Positions 28,902 to 38,430 of a stretch of 64,000 nt of DNA are shown here, piece by piece. How positions within the stretch are numbered: position 1 is the stretch's first letter; every line of letters starts with the position of its first letter. The position numbers and the translations under genes are program-made. The DNA is taken from NCBI GenBank assembly GCA_021324575.1, contig JAJPIW010000021.1, forward strand, positions 113,035 through 177,034, given 5' to 3'. The notes beneath the pieces were generated by a model that searched no databases, had not been told where the DNA came from, and saw nothing but the letters and a program-made list of their open reading frames with translations. The stretch is from Intrasporangiaceae bacterium. GTDB lineage: Bacteria; Actinomycetota; Actinomycetes; Actinomycetales; Dermatophilaceae.

Positions 28902-30110
28902 TCAGTACCAGTGCGGTGACCGACTCAGCCAGGTCGACCACGCTGCACACGGCGAGCCGTAGGAGCTGCGGATGTAGCCCAGGCCCCATGCGATCTGGGT
29001 GGTCGGGTTGACCAGCCAGTCGCCGGCGACGGCACCCATCTTGTAGGCCGGAAGCGCCTGGGGAATGCCGTAGGCACCCGAGGACGGGTTCGTCGCGCTC
29101 CAGCTCCAGCCGCTCTCGCCGGTCCACAGGTTGTCCAGGCAACCCCACTGGGACGCCCCGAAGCCATAGGTGCCCATGAGCGAACGGGCGACGGACTTCG
29201 GGTTCAGCTGGGCCGACGTCAGACCGGCACTCCCGCCGCTGGCGTAGAGGTGAGCGGAGGAGTGGCGTGCGGCGGCAGCCGCCCGGGCACGCGCCGCGCG
29301 AGCCGCTGCCGCCGCCCGGGCCGCGGCAGCCCGCCGAGCGGCCTCTGCGGCGAGGCCTTCCTGACGTGCCTTCTCCACCGAGGCCGAGGTCTTGCGCAGC
29401 TGCGCCAGCCGAGCCACGTCGGCGTTCTGCTGCGCGGTCAGCTCGGCCACCTGCTGCTGGGCCGCCGCCGCCTTGGCCGCGACGGCCTGCTCGGCCAGGT
29501 GCGCGGCGTTCGTCGCATCGGCCTGCTGGACCCGGGCGCGCTCGGCGAGGGCACGGTCGGCCGCCGCCTCGTTGGCCGTCGCCGTCGCCGTCGCGTAGGC
29601 GTCGGCCTGGCGGGCTCCGATGGCCGCGAGGCCGGTGTCGAGGTCGGCCAGGTCCTGCGGTCCACCGCTGTTGAAGAAGGCGTCGAGCATCGGGTTCGGG
29701 GTCGCCTGCTCGTAGACGAGGGCGGCACTGCGACGGACCACCCGCTCCGCGGCGTCGGCGCGCGCGGTGGCAGCCGTGGCGAGGTCGGCGGCCTGGCCGG
29801 CCCGAGCGGTCGCGTCGTCGAGACGGTCCTGCGCCTCGCCGTAGGCGGCCACGGCGGCGGACAGCGACTGCTCGATGACGACGAGCTGAGCCGAGGCGGC
29901 ATCGAAGCGGGCCTGCACGGCGGAGACCTCGCGCGCGGCGGCCGCGGCCCGGGCCTTGGCCTCGTTGACCTCCTGCTGGCTCGGGTAGACGTGGGGTCCC
30001 GGCTTGGGATGGGAGGCCGCCACCGCGGGGGCCGTTGTGGCCAGCGAGGTCGCTGAGACGGCGAGGAGAGCGGCCAGGGCAAGGCCGATCGCCCGGCGAG
30101 ACCTGACCAC
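28902..30110 (-). CDS. Secreted coiled-coil protein with C-terminal transglycosylase-like domain
   Basis: 402 residues. Sec signal peptide (1-31), long Ala-rich coiled coils (about 45-280, for example AREVSAVQARFDAASAQLVV and QQQVAELTAQQNADVARLAQ), and a C-terminal lysozyme-like domain with the motif WGCLDNLWTGESGWSWSATN, SGAYGIPQALP and IAWGLGYIRSSYGSPCAAW (quoted in parts). The Glu in TGESGW is the probable catalytic acid of this soluble lytic transglycosylase-like family. The layout resembles RipA/NlpC-type wall hydrolases, with a coiled-coil targeting part and a different catalytic end. It probably remodels peptidoglycan. Confidence 0.8.
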   Translation of the reverse strand: MVRSRRAIGLALAALLAVSATSLATTAPAVAASHPKPGPHVYPSQQEVNEAKARAAAAAREVSAVQARFDAASAQLVVIEQSLSAAVAAYGEAQDRLDDATARAGQAADLATAATARADAAERVVRRSAALVYEQATPNPMLDAFFNSGGPQDLADLDTGLAAIGARQADAYATATATANEAAADRALAERARVQQADATNAAHLAEQAVAAKAAAAQQQVAELTAQQNADVARLAQLRKTSASVEKARQEGLAAEAARRAAAARAAAAARAARARAAAAARHSSAHLYASGGSAGLTSAQLNPKSVARSLMGTYGFGASQWGCLDNLWTGESGWSWSATNPSSGAYGIPQALPAYKMGAVAGDWLVNPTTQIAWGLGYIRSSYGSPCAAWSTWLSRSPHWY

Positions 30111-30237
30111 GCGGTCCTCCTTCCGCAGACGTCGACGTGCGACTCTACGGCCTCATCTGTCACATTTGTCTCCTGCGACTCCCCGTTCTCAGGACATTCA
30201 CATCAACCCCGGCGGCCTCTGCGGCGTCACAGGAGAC

Positions 30238-30903
30238 ATGAACACTCACCGCCCAACCACCCGGGCAGCCGCCGGCGGCGCTCTGGGGACAGTGCTCATC
30301 GCCCTGGTCCTCGCCGGGTGCAACCACGGCACGGCGACCTCGTCGTCCACCACCACCGGGTCCGGCGTGACGAGCTCGACGACCTCCCCAACGACCTCGT
30401 CCTCCACCACCGAGTCGTCGACATCCTCCACCGCGCCGCCGACCTCGACCTCGACGAGCTCGGCGACGGCCGGACAGCGGTGCCTCGCCACGGCCCTCCG
30501 GCCCGCGATCCAGTCCACGGGCGGTGCCGCGGGTTCGACCTACCTGACGATCGGCCTCACCAACACGGGCAAGGCTTCCTGCACGCTGCGCGGCTACCCC
30601 GGGGTCTCGATCGTCGGCCACGGCAACGGCACCCAGATCGGGGCCGACGCGGTGCGCGACACCACGACACCGCCGGTGGCCGTGACCCTCCCCGTGGGCC
30701 ACGGGACCACCTTCATCCTTCGCATCACCCAGGCCGCCAACTACCCGGCTGCCACCTGTTCGCCGGTCGTCGGTGACGGCCTGCGGATCTACCCGCCCGG
30801 CAGCACCGAGGCGCTCTTCCTCGCCGACAAGGGAGTGACCGGCTGCGCCAAGGCGTCGGTCAAGCTGCTCACGGTCCGCCCGGTCGGAGTCACCGCCGGC
30901 TGA
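30238..30903 (+). CDS. DUF4232 lipoprotein
   Basis: 221 residues from the ATG at 30238 (AGGAGA just upstream). Lipobox LVLAGC (Cys about 28), a Ser/Thr-rich wall-spanning linker (residues 30-80), then a DUF4232 domain: QCL-type start RCLATALRP, SCTLRGYPGVSIVG, LRITQAANYPAATC and a final CAKASVKLLTV. Four Cys probably form two disulfides. The role is unknown; it is a common surface lipoprotein type in actinobacteria. It is divergent from the coiled-coil wall protein gene, 127 bp away. Confidence 0.8.
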   Translation: MNTHRPTTRAAAGGALGTVLIALVLAGCNHGTATSSSTTTGSGVTSSTTSPTTSSSTTESSTSSTAPPTSTSTSSATAGQRCLATALRPAIQSTGGAAGSTYLTIGLTNTGKASCTLRGYPGVSIVGHGNGTQIGADAVRDTTTPPVAVTLPVGHGTTFILRITQAANYPAATCSPVVGDGLRIYPPGSTEALFLADKGVTGCAKASVKLLTVRPVGVTAG

Positions 30904-30957
30904 GGCCCCATCGGACCCGTTTTCGGCCAGCCGGTCGCGGTGGGTGAGGATGGGCCG

Positions 30958-33786
30958 GTGACCCGCGCACATCGAGCCGTCCGGCGGCGCTGCCGCACGG
31001 CCGGCGCCGGGGTCGCCGTGTCGCTCCTGGGGCTGGCCGGACCGATCGCGTATGCCGCGAGCCCGGCCGCCGCCGCGACCTCACCGTCGGTGGCCTCCAG
31101 CGTCATCCGGGTGCCGGTCGCGGCCGAACCCGGCGGTGCCGCGGTCACCCTCGACGCCACGGTCTACAGACCCGCGGACGGCCCCGGCACCAAGCACCCA
31201 GCCGTCATCCTGGCACACGGCTTCGGCGGCTCGAAGGCCGACCTGGCCAGCCAGGCGACCGAGCTCGCCGGCGACGGATACGTCGTGATCGCCTACACCG
31301 CAAGGGGGTTCGGTGCGTCGGGAGGGCTCGTGCACCTGGACGACCCGGCATACGAGATCGCCGATGCACGCCACCTCGTCGACCTCCTCGCGACCCGACC
31401 CGACGTCGAGCTCGACGCCCCGGGCGACCCGCGGGTCGGCGTCGTCGGCGGCTCCTACGGTGGAGCGCTGGCGTTGATGACCGCCGCCGCGGACCCACGC
31501 GTCGACGGCGTCGTCTCGCTCATCACGTGGAACGACCTGGCCACCGCGTTCTTCCCCAACGCGGCCGAGCCGGCCGTGCCGGGCCCGTTCAAGCAGCTGT
31601 GGGCCTCGCGCTTCTTCGCCTCGACGCTCGGCGGGGGCGCGGGTGCAGGCGGTGACCCGGCCAAGGGCGCGAACCCGTTGTGCGGCCGCTTCGACCCGAC
31701 CGTGTGCCGGCTCTTCCTGGCGGCGGCCGAGACCGGTTCGCCCAGCGCCGATCTGCTCGCCCTGCTGCGCGCGCACTCCCCTGCCCCCACCCTGGCCAAG
31801 GTCAACGCGCCGACGCTGCTCGTGCAGGGCATGACCGACTCGCTCTTCGGCCTCGACCAGGCCGACGCGACGGCCCGAACCCTTGCCGCACAAGGCGTCC
31901 CGCTCGCCGTCCGCTGGACCGACGGTGGCCATGACGCGCCGTCGACGACGGCCACCGCCGACAATGACGCGGCCCGCGCGTGGCTGGACCGGTACGTCCG
32001 CGACAAGGGCTCACGCAGTGGGCTCCCGGTTCCCGCCTTCACGTACGCACTCCCCCTCGCCCGGCTGCAGACGACCACCCGGCTCGCCACGCTGCCCGCC
32101 TATCCCGGGCTCACCGGTGGAACGGCGGGCGTGACCGACACGACGGTCCCGCTCGCTGCCAGCGCGGGGGCCAGCGGCAACGGGCGCATCCTCAACCCCC
32201 CGGGCGGCCAACCCGCCTCTGTCACAACGATTCCCGGCCTGGCCGGACTGACCGCCACCCTGCCGACCTACCGGCTCGCCGCCCTGCCGGGCGAGTCGAC
32301 GGCGTTCGACACCACGCCAATGACCCACCAGCTCACAGTCATCGGCTCACCTCGCGTCCACCTCGACGTCCAGTCGACCGGCGCGACCTCCACCTTCTTC
32401 GTCTCGCTCTGGCAGGTGCAGGGCAGCTCGGCCACCCAGCCCCGACCGCTCGTCGCGCCGGTCCGGGTCACGGCGGCCCCGGGCACGATCACCGATGTCG
32501 CCGTCGCGCTGCCGCCAGGCACCTACCGGATGGCCGCCGGGAGCAGCTGGCGGGTTCTCGTGACGACCACGGACTCCTCGTTCGCCAACCCTCGTCAGGC
32601 CCGCGCGGACGTCGTCTCGCTCGCAGGCGCCGGCCTCGAGCTGCCCGCCACCACGGCGGACCCGGCGACCACCGAAGCCACCCGGGACACCGAGTCGATC
32701 GGCGTGGCCGCCGCCATTGCCGCGCTCCTCCTCGCCCTGACCGGCAGCGCCCTGTGGCGACGGAACCGGCGCGCCCACGTCCCCGTCCGCGAGGACCTCA
32801 CCGACGTGCCGCTCGTCGTCGACCACCTCGTCAAGACGTTCAAGGACGGCCACCGCGCCGTGGGCGACGTATCGTGGCGCGCCGAGCGCGGCCAGGTCGT
32901 CGGGCTGCTCGGCCCCAACGGTGCCGGCAAGACCACGACGATGCGGATGCTCCTCGGCCTGATCCGCCCGGACAGCGGCACGGTGCACGTCCTCGGCCAG
33001 CCGGTGACCTCGGGGGCGGCGGTCCTCGGCCACGTCGGCGCGCTCGTCGAGGGACCCGGCTTCCTGCCGCACCTGTCCGGCCGGGACAACCTGCACGCGT
33101 ACTGGCAGGCCACCGGCCGCCCGGAGGAGGAGGCCGGCTTCGAGGACGCTCTGGCTGTGGCTGCTCTCGGCGGCGCTCTCGACCGGCCGGTCCGCACCTA
33201 CAGCCACGGCATGAAGCAGCGCCTCGGGATCGCCCAGGCCATGCTCGGGTGCCCCGAGCTGCTCTTCCTCGACGAGCCCACCAACGGACTCGACCCACCC
33301 CAGATCGCGGCGATGCGTCCGATCCTCCAGTCGTATGCCGCGAGCGGCCGGACCGTCGTCGTCTCCAGCCACCTGCTCGCCGAGGTCGAGCAGACCTGCA
33401 GCCACGTCGTCGTCATGCACGCCGGCAAGGTCGTGACGAGCGGCACCGTCGCCGACCTCGTCGACTCGACCGACACGACCGTCTTCGAGCTCGGCAGTGC
33501 CCCCGGTCACGAGGCCGCTGCCGACCGGCTGAGGCGAGCGACCGGCATACGGTCGGTCGACCTGGTCGAGGAGGACAGCGGCCGTCGGTCCACTGTCATC
33601 GCCGACCTGCCCCGGGCCGAGGTCGTCCGAGCGGCCGTCGACGCAGGCCTGGACGTCGTCGGAGTCGGCTCCAAACGGCACCTCGAGGAGGTCTTCCTCG
33701 GCGTCATCGCCTCGGCCCAGAACGGTGACGGACCGACGACGAGCAGCTCCCTGATCGAGAGGCTGCGGCAGGTGAGAGCGCGATGA
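30958..33786 (+). CDS. Fusion: exported alpha/beta hydrolase (X-Pro peptidase-like) + ABC ATPase
   Basis: 942 residues from the GTG at 30958 (GAGG upstream). Signal peptide or TM (about 15-42), then an S15-type alpha/beta hydrolase (about 50-400) with nucleophile GVVGGSYGGALAL, LLVQGMTDSLFGLDQ (Asp) and DGGHDAPS (His). A jelly-roll X-Pro C-domain follows (about 400-580), one TM (about 595-615, VAAAIAALLLALTGSALW), and a complete ABC ATPase: Walker A LLGPNGAGKTTT, signature YSHGMKQRLGIA, Walker B LLFLDEPTNGLD. The hydrolase would be outside and the ATPase inside. A 4-nt overlap joins it to the permease gene. Confidence 0.87.
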   Translation: MTRAHRAVRRRCRTAGAGVAVSLLGLAGPIAYAASPAAAATSPSVASSVIRVPVAAEPGGAAVTLDATVYRPADGPGTKHPAVILAHGFGGSKADLASQATELAGDGYVVIAYTARGFGASGGLVHLDDPAYEIADARHLVDLLATRPDVELDAPGDPRVGVVGGSYGGALALMTAAADPRVDGVVSLITWNDLATAFFPNAAEPAVPGPFKQLWASRFFASTLGGGAGAGGDPAKGANPLCGRFDPTVCRLFLAAAETGSPSADLLALLRAHSPAPTLAKVNAPTLLVQGMTDSLFGLDQADATARTLAAQGVPLAVRWTDGGHDAPSTTATADNDAARAWLDRYVRDKGSRSGLPVPAFTYALPLARLQTTTRLATLPAYPGLTGGTAGVTDTTVPLAASAGASGNGRILNPPGGQPASVTTIPGLAGLTATLPTYRLAALPGESTAFDTTPMTHQLTVIGSPRVHLDVQSTGATSTFFVSLWQVQGSSATQPRPLVAPVRVTAAPGTITDVAVALPPGTYRMAAGSSWRVLVTTTDSSFANPRQARADVVSLAGAGLELPATTADPATTEATRDTESIGVAAAIAALLLALTGSALWRRNRRAHVPVREDLTDVPLVVDHLVKTFKDGHRAVGDVSWRAERGQVVGLLGPNGAGKTTTMRMLLGLIRPDSGTVHVLGQPVTSGAAVLGHVGALVEGPGFLPHLSGRDNLHAYWQATGRPEEEAGFEDALAVAALGGALDRPVRTYSHGMKQRLGIAQAMLGCPELLFLDEPTNGLDPPQIAAMRPILQSYAASGRTVVVSSHLLAEVEQTCSHVVVMHAGKVVTSGTVADLVDSTDTTVFELGSAPGHEAAADRLRRATGIRSVDLVEEDSGRRSTVIADLPRAEVVRAAVDAGLDVVGVGSKRHLEEVFLGVIASAQNGDGPTTSSSLIERLRQVRAR

Positions 33787-34637
33787 GTACACCCCTGTCC
33801 TGGCGCACCGAGGCTGCGCGACAGCTTGGACGCCGCCGCACCAAGTGGGTGTTCGGGATCCTCCTTGCGCTACCCCTGATCTTCGTGGGGGCGTTCGCCC
33901 TGGACTCCGGATCCTCGTCCGGCGCTGGTGGAGGCGGGCCGGCTGACGGCGGGCCGGTCGCAGGCAGTCGGATGGTCGACGTCGCGACGAGCGGGAGCGC
34001 CAACTTCACCGTCTTCGCGCTCCTCGTCTCCGGCGAGCTGCTCCTCTACGTCCTTGCCGCCCTCTTCGCCGGCGACCCGGTCCCGGCCGAGGCGTCCTGG
34101 TCGTCGCTGCGCTACCTGCTCACCGCACCGGTCACCCGGACCCGGCTGCTCGCGAGCAAGCTCGTCGTCGGCTACACCTCGGTGGCGGTCGCGCTGGTCG
34201 TCCTGCCCGTCTGGGCGTTCCTCGTCGGGTCACTGTTCTACGGCACCGACGCCTTCACAATCCCCGGCGGCGGATCGATCCCGTGGAGCACCCTGCTCTG
34301 GCGGCTCGCCGTCGCCGTCGCCTACCTCTTCGTCTCGGTCCTGCCGATCGGGGCGATCTCGTTCTGGGTCGGCGTGGGGACGGACACGCCGCTGGCCGCA
34401 GTGGGCGGCGCGCTCATCGTCTTCATCGTGTCCGGGATCCTGGACACCATCAAGGCGCTCGGGAGGTGGCGCAACGCCCTGCCGGGCCACTACGCCCGTG
34501 CCTGGCTCGACCTGCTCAGCGGCTCCGAGGTCGACTGGTCCGACATGCGTCACGGCGCCCTCTGGGCGGTCCTCTACGCCATCATCTTCCTCGCGCTCGG
34601 CTTCCGCCGGTTCGGCCGCAAGGACATCCTCAGCTGA
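33783..34637 (+). CDS. ABC-2 type permease
   Basis: 284 residues with six hydrophobic helices, in ABC-2 style: TM1 (25-40), a Gly-rich external loop, then ALLVSGELLLYVLAALF, the conserved SSLRYLLTAPVTRTRLLASK segment and later helices. It should form the membrane channel driven by the ATPase domain of the preceding fusion protein, giving a two-gene exporter. The 4-nt overlap supports 1:1 expression. The substrate is unknown; the extracellular hydrolase suggests processing of an exported or surface molecule. Confidence 0.85.
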   Translation: MSTPLSWRTEAARQLGRRRTKWVFGILLALPLIFVGAFALDSGSSSGAGGGGPADGGPVAGSRMVDVATSGSANFTVFALLVSGELLLYVLAALFAGDPVPAEASWSSLRYLLTAPVTRTRLLASKLVVGYTSVAVALVVLPVWAFLVGSLFYGTDAFTIPGGGSIPWSTLLWRLAVAVAYLFVSVLPIGAISFWVGVGTDTPLAAVGGALIVFIVSGILDTIKALGRWRNALPGHYARAWLDLLSGSEVDWSDMRHGALWAVLYAIIFLALGFRRFGRKDILS

Positions 34638-34893
34638 CCTGTGCCGCACTCCAGACGGCGTATGCCGCGGGCAGACACCGCGCGCACGGCCGGTAGCCGG
34701 CCGCCACTGCGGTCGCCTCGTCGAGGAAGAACACCCGGTGCTCCACGTAGTGCCCGCGCGCCAGCCAGCGCAGGGCTCCTGGACAGTCGAGCCGACCGTA
34801 GATCCTGGACCGCCGATGTCCGCCGAGCGTGCCGGGAACCGTTGACGCGTATGGCTTTCCCGACGCGTCCAGGAGGAGCCAGGTGCGCGGCAT
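34630..34893 (-). CDS. Stand-alone Ada-type zinc-binding domain protein
   Basis: 87 residues: RIYGRLDCPGALRWLARGHY, VEHRVFFLDEATAVAAGYRPCARCLP. This is the Ada metal-binding fold, recognisable by the FxDEAxAxAAGYRPCxxC end, but only three Cys (one in RLDCPG, two in PCARC) are present and no AraC or methyltransferase part follows. The fourth ligand may be His. It could bind DNA or act as a damage sensor, but no function is known. It converges with the permease gene by 8 nt overlap. Confidence 0.7.
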   Translation of the reverse strand: MPRTWLLLDASGKPYASTVPGTLGGHRRSRIYGRLDCPGALRWLARGHYVEHRVFFLDEATAVAAGYRPCARCLPAAYAVWSAAQVS

Positions 34894-34899
34894 ACGGGA

Positions 34900-35271
34900 T
34901 CAGCTCTCGTCGAGCAGGGAGGTGTCGTATGCCGCGGTCAGCTCGCCACCGGCGTCGCCGGTGTTGACCACCCCGGCCGGCTCGATGAGCATGACGCTGA
35001 CGTCGCCGTCGGTGATCGGGCAGTGTTCGACGCCCCGAGGGACGACATAGAGCTGGCCCGGGCCGAGCGTGACGTCACCGTCGCGGAGCTGGATGGTGAG
35101 GGTGCCGTCGATGACGAGGAAGAGCTCGTCGGTCTCGTCGTGGGTGTGCCAGACGAACTCCCCCTTGAGCTTCGCCAGCTTGATCTCGTAGTCGTTGACC
35201 CGGGCCACGACGCGCGGCGCCCAGTGGTCGGAGAAGAGGGACAGCTTCTGCCGGATGTCGACGACGGCCAT
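34900..35271 (-). CDS. Cupin-domain protein
   Basis: 123 residues from the ATG at 35271. A single cupin barrel has the two motifs [15 protein letters not shown] (metal ligands His, His, Glu) and [15 protein letters not shown] (last His). Such small cupins are often dioxygenases, isomerases or metal-dependent sensors; the substrate is not evident. It lies between the Ada-type gene and the ceramidase-like gene on the same strand with short gaps (6 and 10 nt), so they may be cotranscribed. Confidence 0.82.
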   Translation of the reverse strand: MAVVDIRQKLSLFSDHWAPRVVARVNDYEIKLAKLKGEFVWHTHDETDELFLVIDGTLTIQLRDGDVTLGPGQLYVVPRGVEHCPITDGDVSVMLIEPAGVVNTGDAGGELTAAYDTSLLDES

Positions 35272-35281
35272 GGGCGCCAAC

Positions 35282-36079
35282 CTAGCCCCGGGGGGCGGCC
35301 CGCGGGTGCTCGCTCGCATAGAGGCGATAGAGCGCGTAGGCGGCGACCGCGTCGAGCAGGTGCCAGATCGCGTGCCCCTGCAGGAGCGAGTAGGGACGAC
35401 ACCAGGCGCCGCCGGTCTTGGCCTGCGTCCAGATCGCGAAGGCCAGACCGAGTGCCCCGACCGCGGCCAGCCCCCAGCGGGGGTCGCGGCTCGACTCGCC
35501 GCGACGCCAGAGCAGCGCCTCCCCGACGAGCGCGGTGACGAGCAGCAGACCGAACGCCAGGTTGGCCCACACCATGACAACGGGGACCTCGCCCGGGATG
35601 CGCTCCACCACCTCGCACCCGACGATGGCGGTAGCCCACAGCAACGCGAAGGTCGTGGTGCCGCCCCGGAGCAGCCGGGTCGCGGCATACGCGACGGCGA
35701 ACGCGGCGACGAGGTACATGCTCAGCAGGTCGAGGTGTCCGCCGGCCGCGGACTGGGTGGCGTGCATGGCGGCGCTCGCCGGCCCGAGGAGTACGACGAT
35801 CGTCGCGTATGCCGTTGCCAGACGTGGGTTTTCGGCCAACGTCCGCCTCGGGTCCCCGGCCTGCCACGCGATGACGAGACCAGCGACGACGAACCCGAGG
35901 TTGCTGAAGGTGTTGGCCGGCTGCTCGACCAAGGCGTCGCGGGCCGCCTCGCAGAAGCCGTCACCACGACCGACATCCGGGCCGAGCCAGCCGTGCACGA
36001 TCGCCGCCCAGAGCAGCCCTGTCGAGACGACCGCGGTGACAGCGGCGAGCGCCAGCGGGGTGGGCGACCGGCGCGGCAT
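35282..36079 (-). CDS. Ceramidase-like (CREST superfamily) membrane protein
   Basis: 265 residues with seven TM helices. Pattern of alkaline ceramidase/CREST hydrolases: CEAARD and [37 protein letters not shown] (His/Asp), and the last-helix [21 protein letters not shown] with two His that would coordinate zinc. CREST proteins hydrolyse amide bonds of lipids in the membrane. In bacteria the substrate is unknown. It starts at the ATG at 36079, 7 nt after the ecfAAT stop. Confidence 0.8.
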   Translation of the reverse strand: MPRRSPTPLALAAVTAVVSTGLLWAAIVHGWLGPDVGRGDGFCEAARDALVEQPANTFSNLGFVVAGLVIAWQAGDPRRTLAENPRLATAYATIVVLLGPASAAMHATQSAAGGHLDLLSMYLVAAFAVAYAATRLLRGGTTTFALLWATAIVGCEVVERIPGEVPVVMVWANLAFGLLLVTALVGEALLWRRGESSRDPRWGLAAVGALGLAFAIWTQAKTGGAWCRPYSLLQGHAIWHLLDAVAAYALYRLYASEHPRAAPRG

Positions 36080-36086
36080 GGTCACA

Positions 36087-38414
36087 TCAGAGCACGCCGG
36101 CCGCCGCGAGGACGGCGACCAGGGCGGGCACGGCCGCGCTGATGACGACAACGGTGTCGGCCGTGCGCCAGGGGGCCGACGCCCACCAGGTCCGTCGGGT
36201 CGCAGTTGCGAAGCCACGGGCGTCCATGGCGACGGCGAGCTCGGCCGCGGCGCCGAGTGACCGGACGAGCAGCCCGATGGTGAGTGCGGAGAGCGCCGCG
36301 GCGATCGCGCCGGGCCCGCGACGGCCTCCCAGGCCACGCACCCGACGCGAGCCGGTGATCTCGGCCCGGATGGCGCCGAAGGTGTGCAGCCGCTGCAGCG
36401 CGGCCGACATCGCGACGACCGGGCGCGCCGGAAGGTGGAGCCGTTGCGCCAGCTGGTCACCGAGGGCGTCCGGGTCGACGTACGGGACGAGCACCGCCGA
36501 CGGGAAGACGATGACGAGCACGCGCAGGACACCGGTCGCTGCGAGCCCGAGGTCGTGGCCGCCGAGCAGCCACGTGGACCAGCCGACGGACAGGGACCCG
36601 ATGAGGCCGGGGACCATCCGGAGGGCAACGCGCTTGATCCGGCCCGCGGGTCGCCCTCCCTCGCCACCGACGGTGCTGAGTCCGACGACGGCGAGGACGG
36701 CCTGGACCGCGAGCACGACGAGCGACCAGCGCCATCCAGGCGATGCGATGCCGGCCGGGATCGAGAGCAAGGCCCCGGCGAGCAGGGACAGCGGGCCGGC
36801 CCGCGAGACGAGAGGTCGACGGGAGATCGGTTCTGGCGGTGGGGAGTCCGGCGTCGCGAGGCGCACGACCGCGTGGGCACGGTCGACGACGGCCTGGTCG
36901 TGGGTCGAGACGACGACCGCGCCGCCCGTCTCGCGGTAGGCCTCGACGACGCCCATGACCGACGCCCAGGTGAGCCGGTCCTGACCGACCGTCGGCTCGT
37001 CGGCGAGCAGTGCCCGCGGCTGGTGGACGAGGGCGCCGACCACGGCCAGCCGCCGCTGTTCACCTCCGGACAGATGGCGCGGGTCGGCGTTCCGCAGGTC
37101 CCACAGGCCGACCGCGCGGAGCAGCGTCTCGGCGCGCGCCCGGCATACGGCCTCGTCGAGGCCGAGCGCCCGCGAGGTGACAAGGGCCTCGTCCAACACG
37201 GTCCGCGCCACGATGGTCGAGGACGACCACTGCGGAACCCAGGCGAGCAGGCGGGCCAGGTCGGGACTGGAGAGTCCGCGGTCGGTGGTGCGCCCCGCCA
37301 CGGTCGGGATGAGGCCGGCGAGAGCGAGGAGAAGGGTCGACTTGCCCGAACCGCTCGGGCCGACGATGGCGGTGAGCTCACCGGATCGTCCGTATGCCGT
37401 GGCGTCCTCGAGCGCCAGCGTGGCCCGGGTCTCCCCGCCCAGGAGGGACTCCCGGCGCTCGACCCGAACATGTTCGGCCGCGAGGACCGGTGCGCCCTGG
37501 CCCGGGTCGGCGGTGACGGAGAAATGCCGGACATCCGGAGAAATATCTCTGGATCCCGCGGATTTCTCCATAGTGAGGTCAGAGCCGAAGGCGGTGCGGG
37601 GCAACGGAACCGGGGTCGGTGCGGCGGCGCCGGGAACCCAGATGCCCTGAGCGGCCAGCGAGTCGCCGTGCTCGGCCAGCACGTCGCGGGGAGGCCCGTC
37701 GGCGACGATCTGACCGCCGGCGTCCAGTACGAGGAGACGGTCGGCGAAGTCGACCCAGGGCCCGAGGACGTGCTCGACCACGACTGTCGTCAGGTGGTGC
37801 CGGTCGGCCACCTCCTCGACCGTGGCCCGGACCGCAGCCGCGTTGTCCGGGTCGAGCATCGCCGTCGGCTCGTCGAGGAGCAGGACGGACGGCTCGAGAG
37901 CCAGCGCACCGGCGATGGCGAGGCGTTGGGTCTGGCCGCCGGACAGCGCGCCGGTGGGTGTGTCGAGCGGCTTGCCGAGCCGGACCGCTGCCAGGGCCGC
38001 GTCGACCCGAGCCGGCATCTCCGTGCGCGGGAGGCCGACGTTCTCGGGACCGAAGGCGACATCGCGACCGACGGTGGCGGCCACGATCCCCGCGCCCGGC
38101 TCCTGGAGGACGAGGCCGACCGCACCGGGTCGGCTACCCGCGACGACGCCGTCGATGGTCACCGTCCCGGAGAGCTCACCGGCGTCGGCCACCTCCAGCA
38201 GGCCGCCGAGGGCGCGCAGCAGTGTCGACTTGCCCGATCCCGAGGGGCCGGCAAGCAGGACGCGCTGGCCGGCCGGGATGGTGAGGTGGAGGCCGTCGAG
38301 GACCGGTTCACGCCGCCCGAACGGCCGCCAGCGCAGCCCCTCGACGACCACCCTCCCCGCCGCCCCGACGTCCCACGCCTCCGCGGCGCGGCCCCCTGCC
38401 GGCTCGCCGGTCAC
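36087..38414 (-). CDS. Single-chain ECF transporter energizing module (EcfA-EcfA-EcfT fusion)
   Basis: 775 residues from the GTG at 38414. ATPase 1 (about 20-255) has Walker A GPSGSGKST (56-64), signature LSGGQTQRLAIA and LLLDEPTAMLDP. ATPase 2 (about 315-520) has GPSGSGKSTLL, LSGGEQRRLAVV and LLADEPTVGQD. The C-terminal third is an EcfT transmembrane part with the coupling motif AMDARGFA. It powers vitamin uptake with the YkoE-like S-component just upstream, under a TPP riboswitch, so thiamine or its pyrimidine moiety is the likely substrate. The start is uncertain: the frame stays open upstream through the 27-bp repeats to GTG 38621, 6 nt past the ykoE stop. Confidence 0.85.
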   Translation of the reverse strand: MTGEPAGGRAAEAWDVGAAGRVVVEGLRWRPFGRREPVLDGLHLTIPAGQRVLLAGPSGSGKSTLLRALGGLLEVADAGELSGTVTIDGVVAGSRPGAVGLVLQEPGAGIVAATVGRDVAFGPENVGLPRTEMPARVDAALAAVRLGKPLDTPTGALSGGQTQRLAIAGALALEPSVLLLDEPTAMLDPDNAAAVRATVEEVADRHHLTTVVVEHVLGPWVDFADRLLVLDAGGQIVADGPPRDVLAEHGDSLAAQGIWVPGAAAPTPVPLPRTAFGSDLTMEKSAGSRDISPDVRHFSVTADPGQGAPVLAAEHVRVERRESLLGGETRATLALEDATAYGRSGELTAIVGPSGSGKSTLLLALAGLIPTVAGRTTDRGLSSPDLARLLAWVPQWSSSTIVARTVLDEALVTSRALGLDEAVCRARAETLLRAVGLWDLRNADPRHLSGGEQRRLAVVGALVHQPRALLADEPTVGQDRLTWASVMGVVEAYRETGGAVVVSTHDQAVVDRAHAVVRLATPDSPPPEPISRRPLVSRAGPLSLLAGALLSIPAGIASPGWRWSLVVLAVQAVLAVVGLSTVGGEGGRPAGRIKRVALRMVPGLIGSLSVGWSTWLLGGHDLGLAATGVLRVLVIVFPSAVLVPYVDPDALGDQLAQRLHLPARPVVAMSAALQRLHTFGAIRAEITGSRRVRGLGGRRGPGAIAAALSALTIGLLVRSLGAAAELAVAMDARGFATATRRTWWASAPWRTADTVVVISAAVPALVAVLAAAGVL

Positions 38415-38430
38415 TGCCGCCCCGCTGACC

